Below, piece by piece: positions 21,845 to 33,343 of a DNA stretch of 64,000 nucleotides. The stretch is from Agaricus subrufescens (lineage: Eukaryota > Basidiomycota > Agaricomycetes > Agaricales > Agaricaceae). The position numbers and the translations under genes are program-made. Each line of letters begins with the position of its first letter. Positions within the stretch are counted from its first letter, which is position 1. The stretch is taken from contig CM057057.1 of NCBI GenBank assembly GCA_029945375.1, positions 5,952,001 to 6,016,000 on the forward strand, read 5' to 3'. The notes under the pieces are model-generated. The model made no database searches. It was not told the origin of the DNA and saw only the letters and a list, made by a program, of their open reading frames with translations.

Positions 21845-24800
21845 TTACAAATCTCTTGAGTGCTTCTCCTTGCTGGTGCGTGCAATTGCTGCTAATGCCA
21901 AATGCGTAGCACCTCGATCCTCAAACAACTTCGCTGGAACGGTCAAACTTCTTGGAAGGGTGTACCGCAGAAGATGAGGGTTGTGGAGAGAGTGAGTATT
22001 GATTACAAAGGCCGTATACTGCGCTGGAGGTGAGCCACTATCTCGCTTGACTTGTTGGACATTAAAATCAAACTGAACATCCTTGGTAGATAATCGTAAG
22101 ATATAGCTGAATGGCCTTGAAAAGAAAGCCACATACCTTGGGATGGATTACATCTACAACTTTATCCTGCATAAGAATCGGCATATTGAGCACCATATCC
22201 TTGTTTGGATCAACCGTAAACCATTGAACTAGAACAAGGCTATGCCCCAGTGTTGAGCAGGGGCAAATGATACGACTTATCTGTCCAGCATGGACTCGAG
22301 GTAAGACCTTGAATGTTATTCATGTTAGCCAGATGATCGGAGACAGGGATCATGCATACCGAAGAAGACTCTTGGACCTTGTAGAAGATCCAGCCACCTG
22401 CTTTGCATCTGTCAAGAGACTGGCTAACAACCTCTCGACCATCAAACCAGGCGTCCTCAAGCTCACGGTGCTGCATTGCGTATTGTGCTATAGATGTACA
22501 TATGTTGATTGATGAAGTGATGCTGCTCAGCACCGAGCTAACAGTGAAAAGTGTGCGATTGACTTTGGGACATGGTGTCGTTTGACCTGGTAAAACAATT
22601 TATCAGCAATCTATGCCATCCGATGCGTATGACCGTACCACCAATAAGACAAGTGTTCAATTTCATACCCAAATGACGCTGAAGGCTTGAGTCTTCTATC
22701 AGCAATTTTCGCACTGCTGGACCAGCTTGAGTAAATGTTTCACCCGATTTCCACCAACCACCACTTGCAATATGCTTGAATCGTTCCATATCAGCAAGTG
22801 TGTTTGCGATATCCCTACTTGGAGCTTGATGGTTGGATAAGACACTACACAGCCAAAAAATAGAATTCCAGCATTCAAAGACCTCTGTAGCATATAGAAT
22901 TGGAGGACCAAACCGATGGATGTCTCTTTCAAGGTGAAGCAGAACATGAAGTTTGTATTTGTAAGTTATTCTTGCAGGATCGTATTGACCCCAACTGTCA
23001 AGGACGTTGTTTACGCAGACTTGAAGATCAGCCTATGATATATGATGAATGTAGATTGTGTAGCAACTCATATTATCCGATTACTCACAATATACTGGTC
23101 CATGTCTCTTATTTCAGGAAACCACAGCAGTGCTCCAAGCTCACCAGTCGCACACCACAATCTTAGTAGCTTGGTAAATCGGTCATGGTCTTTTGAAGCA
23201 TTGTCTTGAAAGAGGTCCACAGTAATGTGGAAGATGGCGAGCTGCTGCAGGACACGGAAATGCCTACCGACTAACGAGTTCTTGTATTGAACAATATACT
23301 GTGCTTGAATTGAGGGAATTGATAGGCCAGCAAGGTTTGAAGTTTGGAGACGTTGGGCAAATAGATCTTCATCTTTTTTCTTCCATAAGCGAGATGTTTA
23401 ATACCATAAATATTTATCAATTCCGAGTAATATTGTGTGGAGAATTTCGCAGGGTGTGTCGGTATGGGGATCTATTCCCTTGATTCCCAAAAGGGCATTG
23501 AAATGGTCACCTGGGCGTAGCTGCAGCTGAGACGCTTTACCATATTTCAGTTTTGGTCATCCTGAAATAAGATAAATTCTTACGAGAGTCCAGTGGAAGT
23601 GTGGTATAACGATCTGAGGGTTGTGTAAGTAACCAACGGAATAGATTGTCCTGAATTTCAGCCTTGATATCTTTGATTATTTTGCTACGCTCATCTTTTC
23701 GAAGTTGAGTCTTGAGAATTAGATCACATGAGGCTGGTGATGTGATTCGATCATAGATTTGTGCGCAGGCCATAGGGATAAGTTTCTCAACCCAATATGT
23801 TGCCGTCCTATCCTTCACGCCACTCTCTGTCTGCAATCGGTTTACTGCATCTTGAACACCAGAGCATGCTGCTACAAGTATCTCCTTGATCTTTTCAATA
23901 GTGGAGGTGCTTGTACGACAATCTGGTATCTGGTAAGCAGATAAGTCCAACCAGTCCACATCAAAATTGTGAACCATACGCGATATAAAGCTTTATAGCC
24001 TTCATCTGATATTCTATCATTCTGCGTACCACCTGACATGTCTGCACAACACCAATAGCGTGATTGGGAACCCGAATTGGATGCCAGTTCGGCTTGTTGT
24101 GGATTATCAGCTGCAAAAAGGTGGCCAAACACCTTGAAAATGATATTGTCGTTCAGCATGCAGTCATACGCTTCATGCCAGGTATCAGAATCTCTAAACC
24201 CATAGGTGAGTAAGAAAATCAGCTCGCAAATGACTATATTACAAATCATTGGCCAATGCATCCAACTGCTCTGTTCCAAAAGCGTGGGGCGATGTTGAAC
24301 AGAACCGAACAAAATATTCTTGCATAAGTTTCTTGTGGGGTATACTGGCATTTGCTAGGTATATATTCATATGGGCATTGTACTGCTTGCTTCGATTGCC
24401 TGATACGTCATCAACCCATGGCATTACTCGGATGCAAAATGCTGGACGCCCTTTAGCAATAGATCGGACTGGATGGGGCATAGCAATTGGATGCCCTCCT
24501 ATATGACTACGGTAAGTGTGTTTATTGAGCTCCAAAATAGTAATACTTTACTGCTTTGCAGATTCAAGTCGCCAAAAGTAGCTGCCAAATCCATAAAGTT
24601 CCGAAACAAATCATTGCAGGGAATGAGAACCAGTGAACGATCGTCAATTGAGAATGACTTAATCCCATCAAAAGCGACTCTGTAACCCTCAAGATGCTCT
24701 TGTTTCTTGGCTGTCACCCATCTAATTGGCATAATGTATTGTTGATTCTTTAGCTGGGCCACCTCGTTGACATAGAAATGGCGATGAGGCGATGTAGACC

Positions 24801-25825
24801 AAGCAGCCCACATTGGTGTGAGTTGATCGTGGTGAATTTCTTTCAACCACTTGTCTGCTTGCCAACTTTCGCTAATAACATTGGTGTTCTCAGGATAAAG
24901 TTGTATATGTGGTCACACCCAAGGATTAGCCCAATCCTAGGGTATATTTCATTGGTTTTGTGATACCACAGTAACGTTTTACTCACTAATCTCAATAAAT
25001 CAACTGGGTGATTCATGTAAAATTGGTGGCCTAGGGCAGAGACATGTCGCTGGGGCTGCAAGACCTTTGTTGTCATCTCAGCTTGCTTTTTTTGCAATGC
25101 TTTGAATGATGGTATGTTCAAAGCACCACATTTTTTCATCACCCAAATGACTAACTTCAGTTGATCATCCAACAAGCGTAACCGTGGCAGGTTATCCAAA
25201 AAATCAAGATAGAACATCTGATTATCATTCAGCCTGTGGGTATATGTTCTACAGGTACACTCACTGCCTTGGAGCCATAGGGGAACCAGTTTGGATCTTT
25301 GCTTTCATCATCCTCTACGTTGTCCTCCTTGTTCTCATCTTCTTGGTCAACACTTCCAGTATTTGGAACTGTGAGGTTCTCAGGTTTGTCTTCTGCAAAT
25401 ACCATGTCTGGCAGTCCATTATCAACATCAGCTAATTGCCTGCATATATCTGGCAGGGCTGCATCCACTTCCATCTTGTCGACGGTGATATCTACCTCAG
25501 TTCCATCGTCATTCCACCAATGGCTGTTGTATTCATTGGCTGGATTGAATGGTTCATATACCGATTCAATAGGTTCCACTGTATTACCCCTGGTCATGAA
25601 AATATCAGTTGCCAGAAGTTCAACGGGTTCAGTCAGGTGTGGACTCGGATGAATTGGCTGCTTGTCCAGCTGATTTGAATCTCCTGACGCTGTTACTGCA
25701 TGCTCCACCATTGCCCTCAAGTGTGTTTGACCCCTTCGGTGATTACTGACAGATGCCTTTTCCAGTAAAATAGTCTTTACTGCTCTTGCTGAACAAGGTA
25801 TACATTTCATGCGATTAGATCCCAT
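21845..25825 (-). CDS. Large transposase-like protein of the 13-kb transposon
   Basis: Multi-exon gene starting at ATG 25825 ([15 protein letters not shown]) and ending near 21845. Features in order: acidic N-terminus (25.2-25.7 kb) ending WFPYGSK; intron 25218-25264; [31 protein letters not shown] (about 24.4 kb); [13 protein letters not shown] (about 24.1 kb); [12 protein letters not shown] (23.8 kb); [14 protein letters not shown] (about 23.45 kb); [12 protein letters not shown] (about 23.15 kb); [16 protein letters not shown] (about 22.9 kb); [13 protein letters not shown]; and a C-terminal [16 protein letters not shown]. These segments recur, as I remember, in a family of very large hypothetical proteins of Agaricomycetes. 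Presence as the main gene of an element with TIRs and 8-bp duplication argues for a transposase. One frame break near 23.4 kb (LWY then stop) may be an intron or a mutation. Catalytic residues cannot be assigned by eye. Confidence 0.65.
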
Positions 25826-26255
25826 TGGATCAGGGACAAAAACTGGGTTGGCATGAGATGAATTTTGTGCGCATTTTTTTTTTGCATACCATTTGGTTCT
25901 GTGCTTTGTTGCCCCCTTCCTCGCCAGTCTCCCATTTTTTGCAGACCACCAAGATGTGTTAAGCGGTGTTCCCTTTGGATCTTCTCCTGTGCCTCTTGTA
26001 CGTCTTTGTTTCAGGTCTTACAGAATTCCATTTTAATTTTAAATAACGTAATACTAATCAAGACGATATCCTGCCAATATCTCCAAAAGCTTGCTTGTAT
26101 CTGCTTTTGGATGGAATACTGAAGGCCTCAAAAGCATTTGTCTCAAAAGAGAAAGTTGAAAGGTTTGGAGCTGCACGTGCACCAAAAAGAATTGCTTAAG
26201 ATGCTTTGTGCAAACCCGTAAAGCCCCCATCTTTCTCTCTGTTGTTCACTTAACC
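25826..26255. promoter_or_regulatory. Shared divergent promoter region
   Basis: The 430 bp between the transposase start (minus strand) and the accessory gene start (plus strand) contain T-rich and pyrimidine-rich tracts, no gene, and must hold both promoters. No defined box is proposed. Confidence 0.45.
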
Positions 26256-27624
26256 ATGGTTGAAATGTCTGACATTCCCGATTCTCCTTTCGCCTCTCCT
26301 TCCGCCTCTCCTTCTTTTGGTGTCTCACGCTCTACTCTTCCAGCTTTGGTGGCACCACCTGCCACTGGAGTTGAGGCCAGTCCTTTAGCTTCGCCACCAC
26401 CATTGGCTTCTGGGTATAGCGTTCCTCTCTCAAATTTTTCCACCCCAATACACAGCCGTGTTGGTACACCTGTGGCTGGCGAAGCCAGTAGTGCTCCACC
26501 CCCACCACTTGTTCACAAGCGCCAGGGTGAAGATCTGACTCAGTTTGCAACTCAAGTTGGGCGCGCTGCGAAATTTCCAAAGATTTTGTTTGACAAATTA
26601 ACAAATTTTTCAAAGGTATATATATTGCTCGCAAAGTATATTTGCTAATATATATTTGTCACAGCTTTCTCCAAGCGAGCGTGAAGTTCAGTTGTATGCT
26701 GAACTTCTCAAGATTTCCAGTTACGAGGAGGAGAATAAGGAAATACGAGATATGGTGAAATATAATATCCCAAAGACAATGACGGTAAGTAACTTGTTAT
26801 ATCCAATGACGCATGCATTTACTTCCGTGCAGTCACTTATCAGTACTTTCACTTTCCGCGCTCTTCTAAATCCTTCGCGAGCAAATTACCTTGATACGCG
26901 CGGTAACCATGGACCTGATCAAGATGTGGTTGTAAGTCATTATCTGCCAACTTCTATTATTCTTCATTTTCTTTTTAGACAATGCTCTTGGCTGACCCGC
27001 GCTCGGGCTACACCTCAGCTGTTGCTGCTGATCTTAACAAGTGTCCTGTAATCCGTGCTTACATTTGCAACAAGTTGAATCAGCGACGCTGCTTGCTCAA
27101 AAAGGCGGTAAGTGATATCCTTGTTTATCAATTATAATAGCTCAAAATGAAGATAGATCGTTCAATCAATGAACTCTCCATTCCTCGATCTTGTCACTCT
27201 GACCCAGCAAGTGATCGGCCTCAATGCCAGTGCTGCAGTACCACTTTCTGTTCAGCTTTGCACTCGCATGGCCTTCCTGGTAAGCTTATTACATAATCTG
27301 AAGTTCAAGTTTAACATTATAATGCAGCGCTGGGCCACGAAGCGCACACCTGACAACGACAAAGAATACTGGAAATACATCAACACCGAATTAGGCAAGG
27401 TTTGTCAGCGGAATTATCTGTGGCAAAAGAAGTAAGTCTCAAAGAGTGCGAACACTATCTATATGCTGACCTGTTATAGCTTCTTCAGATTGGTCATTAA
27501 AGAAGACCAGGAGCTATATGGGGCAGTTGAAGATGCACTCAGCCGCATGAATCCAGTCAGTACGCCCTCTGAGGAAAATTTGGGACCTGGAGATGAGACG
27601 GAGCCAGACCTGGGGGGAAACTGA
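26256..27624 (+). CDS. Accessory protein of the transposon, unknown function
   Basis: ATG 26256 sits in a good context (ACCATGG) and opens MVEMSDIPDSPFASPSAS. Six exons joined by short introns: donors near 26613 (GTATAT), 26785, 26931, 27108, 27280 and 27432 and matching AG acceptors; the frame then stays open to TGA 27622-27624. The N-terminal third is Ser/Pro/Ala-rich and probably disordered. The rest is helical-looking (SEREVQLYAELLKISSYEEE; then STFTFRALLNPSRANYLDTRG and a Lys/Arg-rich part) with an acidic tail. I do not know the family. It is transcribed away from the transposase gene, so it may be a second mobility protein or a DNA-binding partner. Splicing was inferred by eye. Confidence 0.6.
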
Positions 27625-28051
27625 TGGGTGTATTGGAACTTAAATAGCTACTCTCTATATGATTGCTTTTGTCGCTTGATCTGCTTCTACTATACACGCC
27701 AATTTCCATATTGTCATTAACCCAAATTTCGAAAGTGGTTCGATTCATCAACACCACTGTCACATGCTGCTTAGTAATTTTAGCGCGTGAAGGAAAAAAA
27801 AAAAGAGCATAATCACATTTGTGCTGCGCGATGTTACATGAATACTAATCTTTGATTGCTATATCAACCCGTTACATAAAACTTAGATTACCGACACCAC
27901 ATGTGGAATACATTATTATTACTTGAGTCTCCCGAAATGTGAGTAGTTGACATCACTTTGACATGCTTCAAATTAGTTTAGCATGTCACGTGATATGGTG
28001 AGGGCATATTAGCTATTAATATGAATTACACATCATTTTGGCACGGGCGTG
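27625..28051. other. AT-rich transposon interior, no gene seen
   Basis: Downstream of the accessory gene. No conserved frame, no obvious repeats; probably its 3' UTR and subterminal sequence. Confidence 0.5.
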
Positions 28052-28974
28052 TAATATACATGAAATGTATATCGTTGAAAAGCCCTTTCTACGGGCTTTC
28101 TAACGAGTATAGTATCATAGTATTTCAATAGGAAATGGGAAAGTTATAATCAAATTACACTTTGGGTAGAAACAGAGAGAGATCACTCTATAGCAGGCTA
28201 GATATTGAATGCAATACCACTATACATTGTAAGCAGTAACTTTACATTCCTATCCAGATATTGCATGTGGCATCTCACGGATTGAGCAGAAGAATATTGC
28301 TCTAGAAGCTAAACAATAATTCGCATTTTTATGGTAAAGAATACAGTTTATCTACACATTTCTTCTATAATATCTTTCAATAAATACATGGAAGAGTAGC
28401 TACTAAATGTCCCTATCAAATGCAAAAGACCCCTTGTCAATTGAGAAGGAATTGAGGGAGATAAACCTAAAAAGGCGTTCAAAAGGAGGAAGAGCATGAA
28501 ATAAAGCAAAGAACTAATAGCATATACATGTACTATTCATGTCTAAGTCGCTTTTTTACATGTATCTCCCCCACTTCTTACTCAATTGACAAGGGGTCTT
28601 TTGCATTTGATAGGGACATTTAGTAGCTACTCTTCCATGTATTTATTGAAAGATATTATAGAAGAAATGTGTAGATAAACTGTATTTTTTACCATAAAAA
28701 TGGGAATTATTGTTTAGCTTCTAGAGCAATATTCTTCTGCTCAATCCGTGAGATGCCACATGGAATATCTGGATAGGAATGTAAAGTTACTGCTTACAAT
28801 GTATAGTGGTATTGCATTCAATATCTAGCCTGCTATAGAGTGATCTCTCTCTGTTTCTACCCAAAGTGTAATTTGATTATAACTTTCCCATTTCCTATTG
28901 AAATACTATGATACTATACTCGTTAGAAAGCCCGTAGAAAGGGCTTTTCAACGATATACATTTCATGTATATTA
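28052..28974. mobile_element. Palindromic MITE, about 0.92 kb, TA target site
   Basis: Ends ATATACATGAAATGTATAT and its inverse, with two arms of about 400 bp that are nearly exact inverted copies around a short centre near 28510. TA occurs on both sides. Outside it, GGGCGTG and GTTGCC correspond to the contiguous GGGCGTGTAGTTGCC of the left TIR (reverse complement of 17806-17820), so the insertion point was a single TA at the inner edge of the right TIR. TA duplication suggests a Tc1/mariner-type source of transposase. Confidence 0.85.
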
Positions 28975-29898
28975 GTTGCCAGGTGCGCTCACTGCAGCCT
29001 TTTTGTCATCAAAGTGTAATTGGATCATATCTCTTCCATTTCCTTTTGAAAGGCTGCCAAACTACATTCGTTAAAAGCCCTTTTGCATGGCTTTGTGCTC
29101 ATATAATATTGTGTAGAACAGCCAGGAACTGCACCTACAGCAGCTCCTTTTATACCAGGGATTTGAGCAGCTCATATCCTTCCCATTTCTTGACCAAATA
29201 TTGCGCAAGTACATTCGTTGGAAAGCGCTTAACAGGGGCTTTCCATCGATGTGCATTTCATTCAGGGGAACCCAGAAATGCGCTCACAGCAGCCCTTTTT
29301 GTGCCCTGGAAAAGCGCTGCCATATCAGGCAATATGCTGCTCAGTACCACATAATATTGCATACATATAGACTTATTATGTATATTACATTATATTTAAA
29401 GTTTCATAACAATTGAGCCAGCCAATGACCAGCAATTGAGCAACCATTTATTGCACTACCACTCTGATGGGACTGATGGGATTGTTGATGGAATCACTGA
29501 TGGGATTGTTGATGGGAGGAGTGATGGTGATGGTAAAAATGATGTATTGATGAACAAGATTGATGCCTAGATTAGCTTTTGATGGCCTGATTGCCTATTG
29601 ATGGCCAGAATGATGGGGAAAATGATGGGTAATGAAATGAAAATGGTTATGAAGATATGCAATGAATGAAGATGTCTATTGAAACAATGAAGAAATAGTT
29701 ATGAAGATATGCAATGAATGAAGAAATAGTTATGAAGATATGCAATGAATGAAGAAATCCATGGGAAGGATATATAATGAATGAAGATTTTATGGGAAGA
29801 GTGGTTGGATAGTTATGATAATGAAAGGTTATCAGGAATTATGAAGATGGCATCTTTGGATACACCCAATAATTATGAATAAAGTGCTAGCTACCCCT
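28975..29898 (-). repeat. Right terminal inverted repeat
   Basis: Inverted copy of 16918-17813, slightly longer through extra copies of the short repeat around GAAGATATGCAATGAATGAA (29640-29790). One substitution (GCGCTT for GGGCTT) near 29225 is visible, so the two TIRs are very similar. Confidence 0.9.
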
Positions 29899-29906
29899 CG
29901 TTTATT

Positions 29907-30227
29907 GATGTAGGTGAGAACTCTTGGGTGTTCTCGCTTGTCATCTGTGTTAGTGAAGGCCTCCATGAAGGCCGTCCATGAAGGGTGAAGGGGCAGGCTG
30001 TAGGCGACGTCTCCGTCTTTGTTAGTAGTAGATGGTTGGGTGCAAACCCCCTTCCATCCCGGCTCTTGGAACATAATAATGTCCATGTAGCCAGCCATTT
30101 TGTCGAGGACCACTGAAGTGGCTTCCCAACTTTTGCGAACATTGAAAGAAAGAATAGAAATATTACTTAACGAGTGTGGTGCGGGTTTTCGACTTCCGCT
30201 TGAGAGAGAGAGGTCGTCGCTATTCAT
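29907..30227 (-). pseudogene. LINE 1 ORF2 start (endonuclease), interrupted
   Basis: ATG 30227 opens MNSDDLSLSSGSRKPA and the apurinic-type endonuclease motif FNVRKSWEA, then MFQEPGWKG. The frame is cut at YINKR by the 13-kb transposon; continuation lies at 16909-16797. Confidence 0.85.
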
Positions 30228-33218
30228 TCAGCGGACGAAGAGGGGATCTCGATGACCTGTGAAGGCGGAACCTCCATGGCCTGTGTGATGTTAGCCTTGC
30301 GCTTATTGCGCTTAGCGTTCTCCTTGTTGTTGTCAGCAATCCGGCGTTGGGTGTGCCAGGATTCGTTATTTTGATGGCGTTTATACACGCAGTTAGAGTG
30401 ATTGGCGGGGTGGGCACCACCACAATTAAGACATTTGGGGGCATGGGTACACGTACCTGTCCACTCCGGTTTTTTCCTGAGTTCTCCGCAGCATGGGGCA
30501 AAGACATCGTGATTTTCGGTGTCGTGAGGTTGATAACACCTGGCGCATTTCTTGTGATTAATGCGGCATTGAGACGTACCATGATTCCATCGCCAACAGT
30601 TTTGACACTGTGGGACGAATTCACGCTGGCGAGCGTACGCTAGTTTAATTAGTCGACCTCGTATGTGATATACCTTATTTACGAGGTGCTTAGTCATGAT
30701 GCCCGATTTGGAATCCCAGACATCTAAAAATACTACCGCTTTGTTGTTTGAGCCTTTACATTTGACGATGGCGGGTGGAGCTTTGGCCTCGAGGTCGTTG
30801 AATTGCGTCACCGACTTCATGCCCTCTAGTACCTGTGCACTGGTTAGTATGTCCTCCGGTCTCCTATTGTGCACGTTGGTCCAGTAATCAAAGCCCGTCA
30901 TGATAAGGTGGGCAATGGATTGAGGGGCCTGTGGATCTGGCGCCTCGGGGGTGAGATCTTGGCCAAGGGCCTTGTAAAGGGCCTCCTTGACATTAGTGAA
31001 ACCCTGCTTGGAAGGAACAAGGTTGAGATAGAAGTGAACGACCGTCTTAAAAAGACGGCCATTTTGGACTCGGAGTTGAGAGGAGATTGAGATAAGATAC
31101 CTATTCATCTTATCAACGATAAGTCCCATATCTTTGAATCGTTCTGGCTGAACGATATGGGTGAATCCGAATTGGGCGGACTTCCAATTGAGTCCACCCG
31201 AAATGCCGTGTGCGGCCTGTTGGGCCAGAGTCGGTTTGCGTCCTTTAGACACCGACTCAGATGATCCGGCCGAAGCCGTAGAATTCGTTGGTGTGTACAC
31301 CAACGGAGCGCAGATTGCCATCGCTTCCTGGACACTCATTTCCGGGAAGGATTTCTTAAGTTCAACAGCCCACTGAATGGCCTGGGAAGGCATGTTCGGG
31401 GCGATGTTGGGGGCGGTGACGGTCGGCTTCTTGAGAGCCGAGGCGTAAGAGGTCGGTTTAGGTGCAGGGGGAGGGGGAGCACATGACTGATTCACTATCC
31501 GTTGGGCAACATTTTGCTTATGGGCAGTGATTGTGGCCGGCTTGGAGTGGAGAGGGATGGGAGGAGGGACAGCTTGGCCTTGGAGCAGCTCTTCCAGTTG
31601 GATATAGAGCTTGTGGGGATTAGAGGGTCCAGCAGAGGGCTGGGTCTTACCTTTGGTTGGGGCCGCTTTCTTTGCAGCGGCAATCTGAGCGAACTTGTTG
31701 GCCTTTGGTAAGGCCGCAATGGTGATTGGTTTGGGAGCCGGGGGGGGGCTGAACTGGGGTGGTAGGGGGAGGGGGTGCCTTGCCCTTACCTTTGGCAGCG
31801 GCGGAGATGCGGGCTGGGGATGGTGCCGGTGCGGAGTCAATTTCCATTGGGGCGGCAGTATTTGGAGCTGGGGCCCGGGCTTGCTGAGCAGGGAGTGGCT
31901 GGATGGGGGTGGTGTGCATGGGGAGGAAGGCTTTCTTAGTTTCATCGTCCATGTTGTGAATATATTTGCTCAACCGATGGTTGAGCGAACCTTTGTTTGA
32001 AACTTTGACGTGGGCCCAGTCTGTGCCAAGGACCGCCCCAAAGGCATTACAGATGAGTTCTGCTACAACACCAGGGTTGGAGCAGTTGTTGGGTGCCATT
32101 TTGAGAAGGGGTCCGAAGACATCAAATAACTTCTTCTCAAGATCGGTGAGTTTGTCCGGATAGAAGTGAATCTTCCTTCCGTCGTCTCCTATGAATGCAG
32201 GTGAGGATGGTCTTTCCTCCATTTCCAGAATTTCATCGACGCATTTCTTTGCAGCTTCGATGTTTTTGAAATATTCAGTGGCAGTTATCATATTGCCACC
32301 AATGATTCTGTCCAGCGAGGATTCCTGCTCTTTCTCTTGTGCCCGAAGGGCGTTGAGCTGCGCCTCAGTCGTTTTGACTATTCTGGGCATCGTAGGCGTT
32401 TTGTCGAGATCCGGGATTGGGCCTCGAGAGGGCGGTGTGATTTGCCGGGTCCTAAGAGCCAGGGTGATGATGCCGGACAGCAGCGCTGATGTAGCGAGGC
32501 TGTCGGGCGGGTTGGCTAGAGTGGCACCGGTTACCTTCAAAGCCGGATGGCTAAGGAGGGCCGGATCGGGTGTTGGAAAGCCATAACTCTCTGATTGGCT
32601 GCAGGGGGCTGACGTGGCCTTTAGAGCCTCGTGGTCTAAAAGCGCAGAGTCGGGGGTGGAAAAGACGTTGCCTGGGGTGACAGTCTTGTAGGAAAGTGGT
32701 GTCTCGCTGTGGCGAGCAGCGAGGGCAGGATGCCTAAGTTCGTCTCCAGTGGGCATAGGGATGCCCCAGTCGCTGGAGGTCTGGTTAGTGGCCTGGGCTT
32801 CTTCCTCCTCCTCCCGGTGCAACCTCTCGATTCTCTCCCTCTCAATTCTCTCCAAAACCCTTGGATCGTCCTCAATATCGCTCTCCTCCTCACTCTCACT
32901 TTCCTCTACCTCCTCCTGGGGTCCGATCTCCTTATCTGATGATGGATCCTTGGGAGCAGGTCTGTCTTGTGACTCTTGGGAAGTCGGTACAACTTCCTCC
33001 ATGTCCAAGGTTCTGAAGGCACTAGGTGCCAACATCCCCTTCAGTTCTCTAGCCATACTCCTCTTCTTCTTAGGAGCAGCTGTTCTTGAAACTAGGTCCT
33101 TAGTCCTCTGGTAAAAGGAGGATTTCTTGGACACTTGGGAAGAGAGTGAACGAACACTTTCCGATGGCGATGGCGGTCGCGATGGTTGGTTGTATGGCTG
33201 GTTGTGTAACCCAGACAT
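30224..33218 (-). pseudogene. LINE 1 ORF1 (Gag-like), one frameshift
   Basis: ATG at 33218 opens MSGLRNQPYN-type sequence (here MSGLHNQPYN). About 1,000 residues in all: Ser-rich start, acidic coiled-coil-like part with EREEIERL-like Glu/Arg repeats, a Pro/Ala-rich middle, then a structured part and a C-terminal CCHC knuckle CQNCWRWNHGTSQC, followed by two further Cys/His clusters (CARCYQPHDTENH and CLNCGGAHPANHSNC). A frameshift in the Pro-rich stretch near 31740 splits it into two frames. The stop TGA overlaps the ATG of ORF2 as ATGA. The protein would coat element RNA. Confidence 0.8.
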
Positions 33219-33343
33219 ACTGGAGTGCAGGGGGTCGCGAGATATCAAGCATTATCCCTGTAGAACGTGTATTACCACTACTAAATGCCGGCCAACACCA
33301 ATATCCTAAACAGGAAGGTGATGGTTACAGATCAAGAAGCGGT

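Larger units (their letters stand above)
16918..29898. mobile_element. 13-kb DNA transposon (KDZ/Zisupton-like), 8-bp TSD
   Basis: The duplication CGTTTATT flanks the element (16910-16917 and 29899-29906); the LINE copy at 49.5 kb shows the uninterrupted target. Both ends share inverted repeats of about 0.9 kb. Inside lie, on the minus strand, a large transposase-like gene (21845-25825) and an oxygenase gene (18188-19941), and on the plus strand an accessory gene (26256-27624). Eight-bp duplications are known for Zisupton of the KDZ superfamily and also for hAT; the transposase looks like neither hAT nor Plavaka. KDZ elements of basidiomycetes are known to travel with TET/JBP genes. Superfamily assignment is therefore inference, the element boundaries are direct. 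Confidence 0.85.
29907..33343 (-). mobile_element. LINE 1 (non-LTR retrotransposon), 5' part
   Basis: Minus-strand copy starting at 33343 with the head AACCGCTTCTTGATCTGTAAC and running through ORF1 and the start of ORF2, where the 13-kb transposon is inserted. It was itself inserted into minus-strand copia D1, after GGATCACTGCAATGC (33344-33358). The 3' part is lost at 16796. Sequence is close to LINE 2. Confidence 0.9.

Noticed and set aside
16918..29898. hAT superfamily assignment from the 8-bp duplication
   Set aside because: No hAT dimerisation motif or BED finger seen; the transposase resembles another large agaric family and the TIRs are much longer than in hAT. Not excluded by search.
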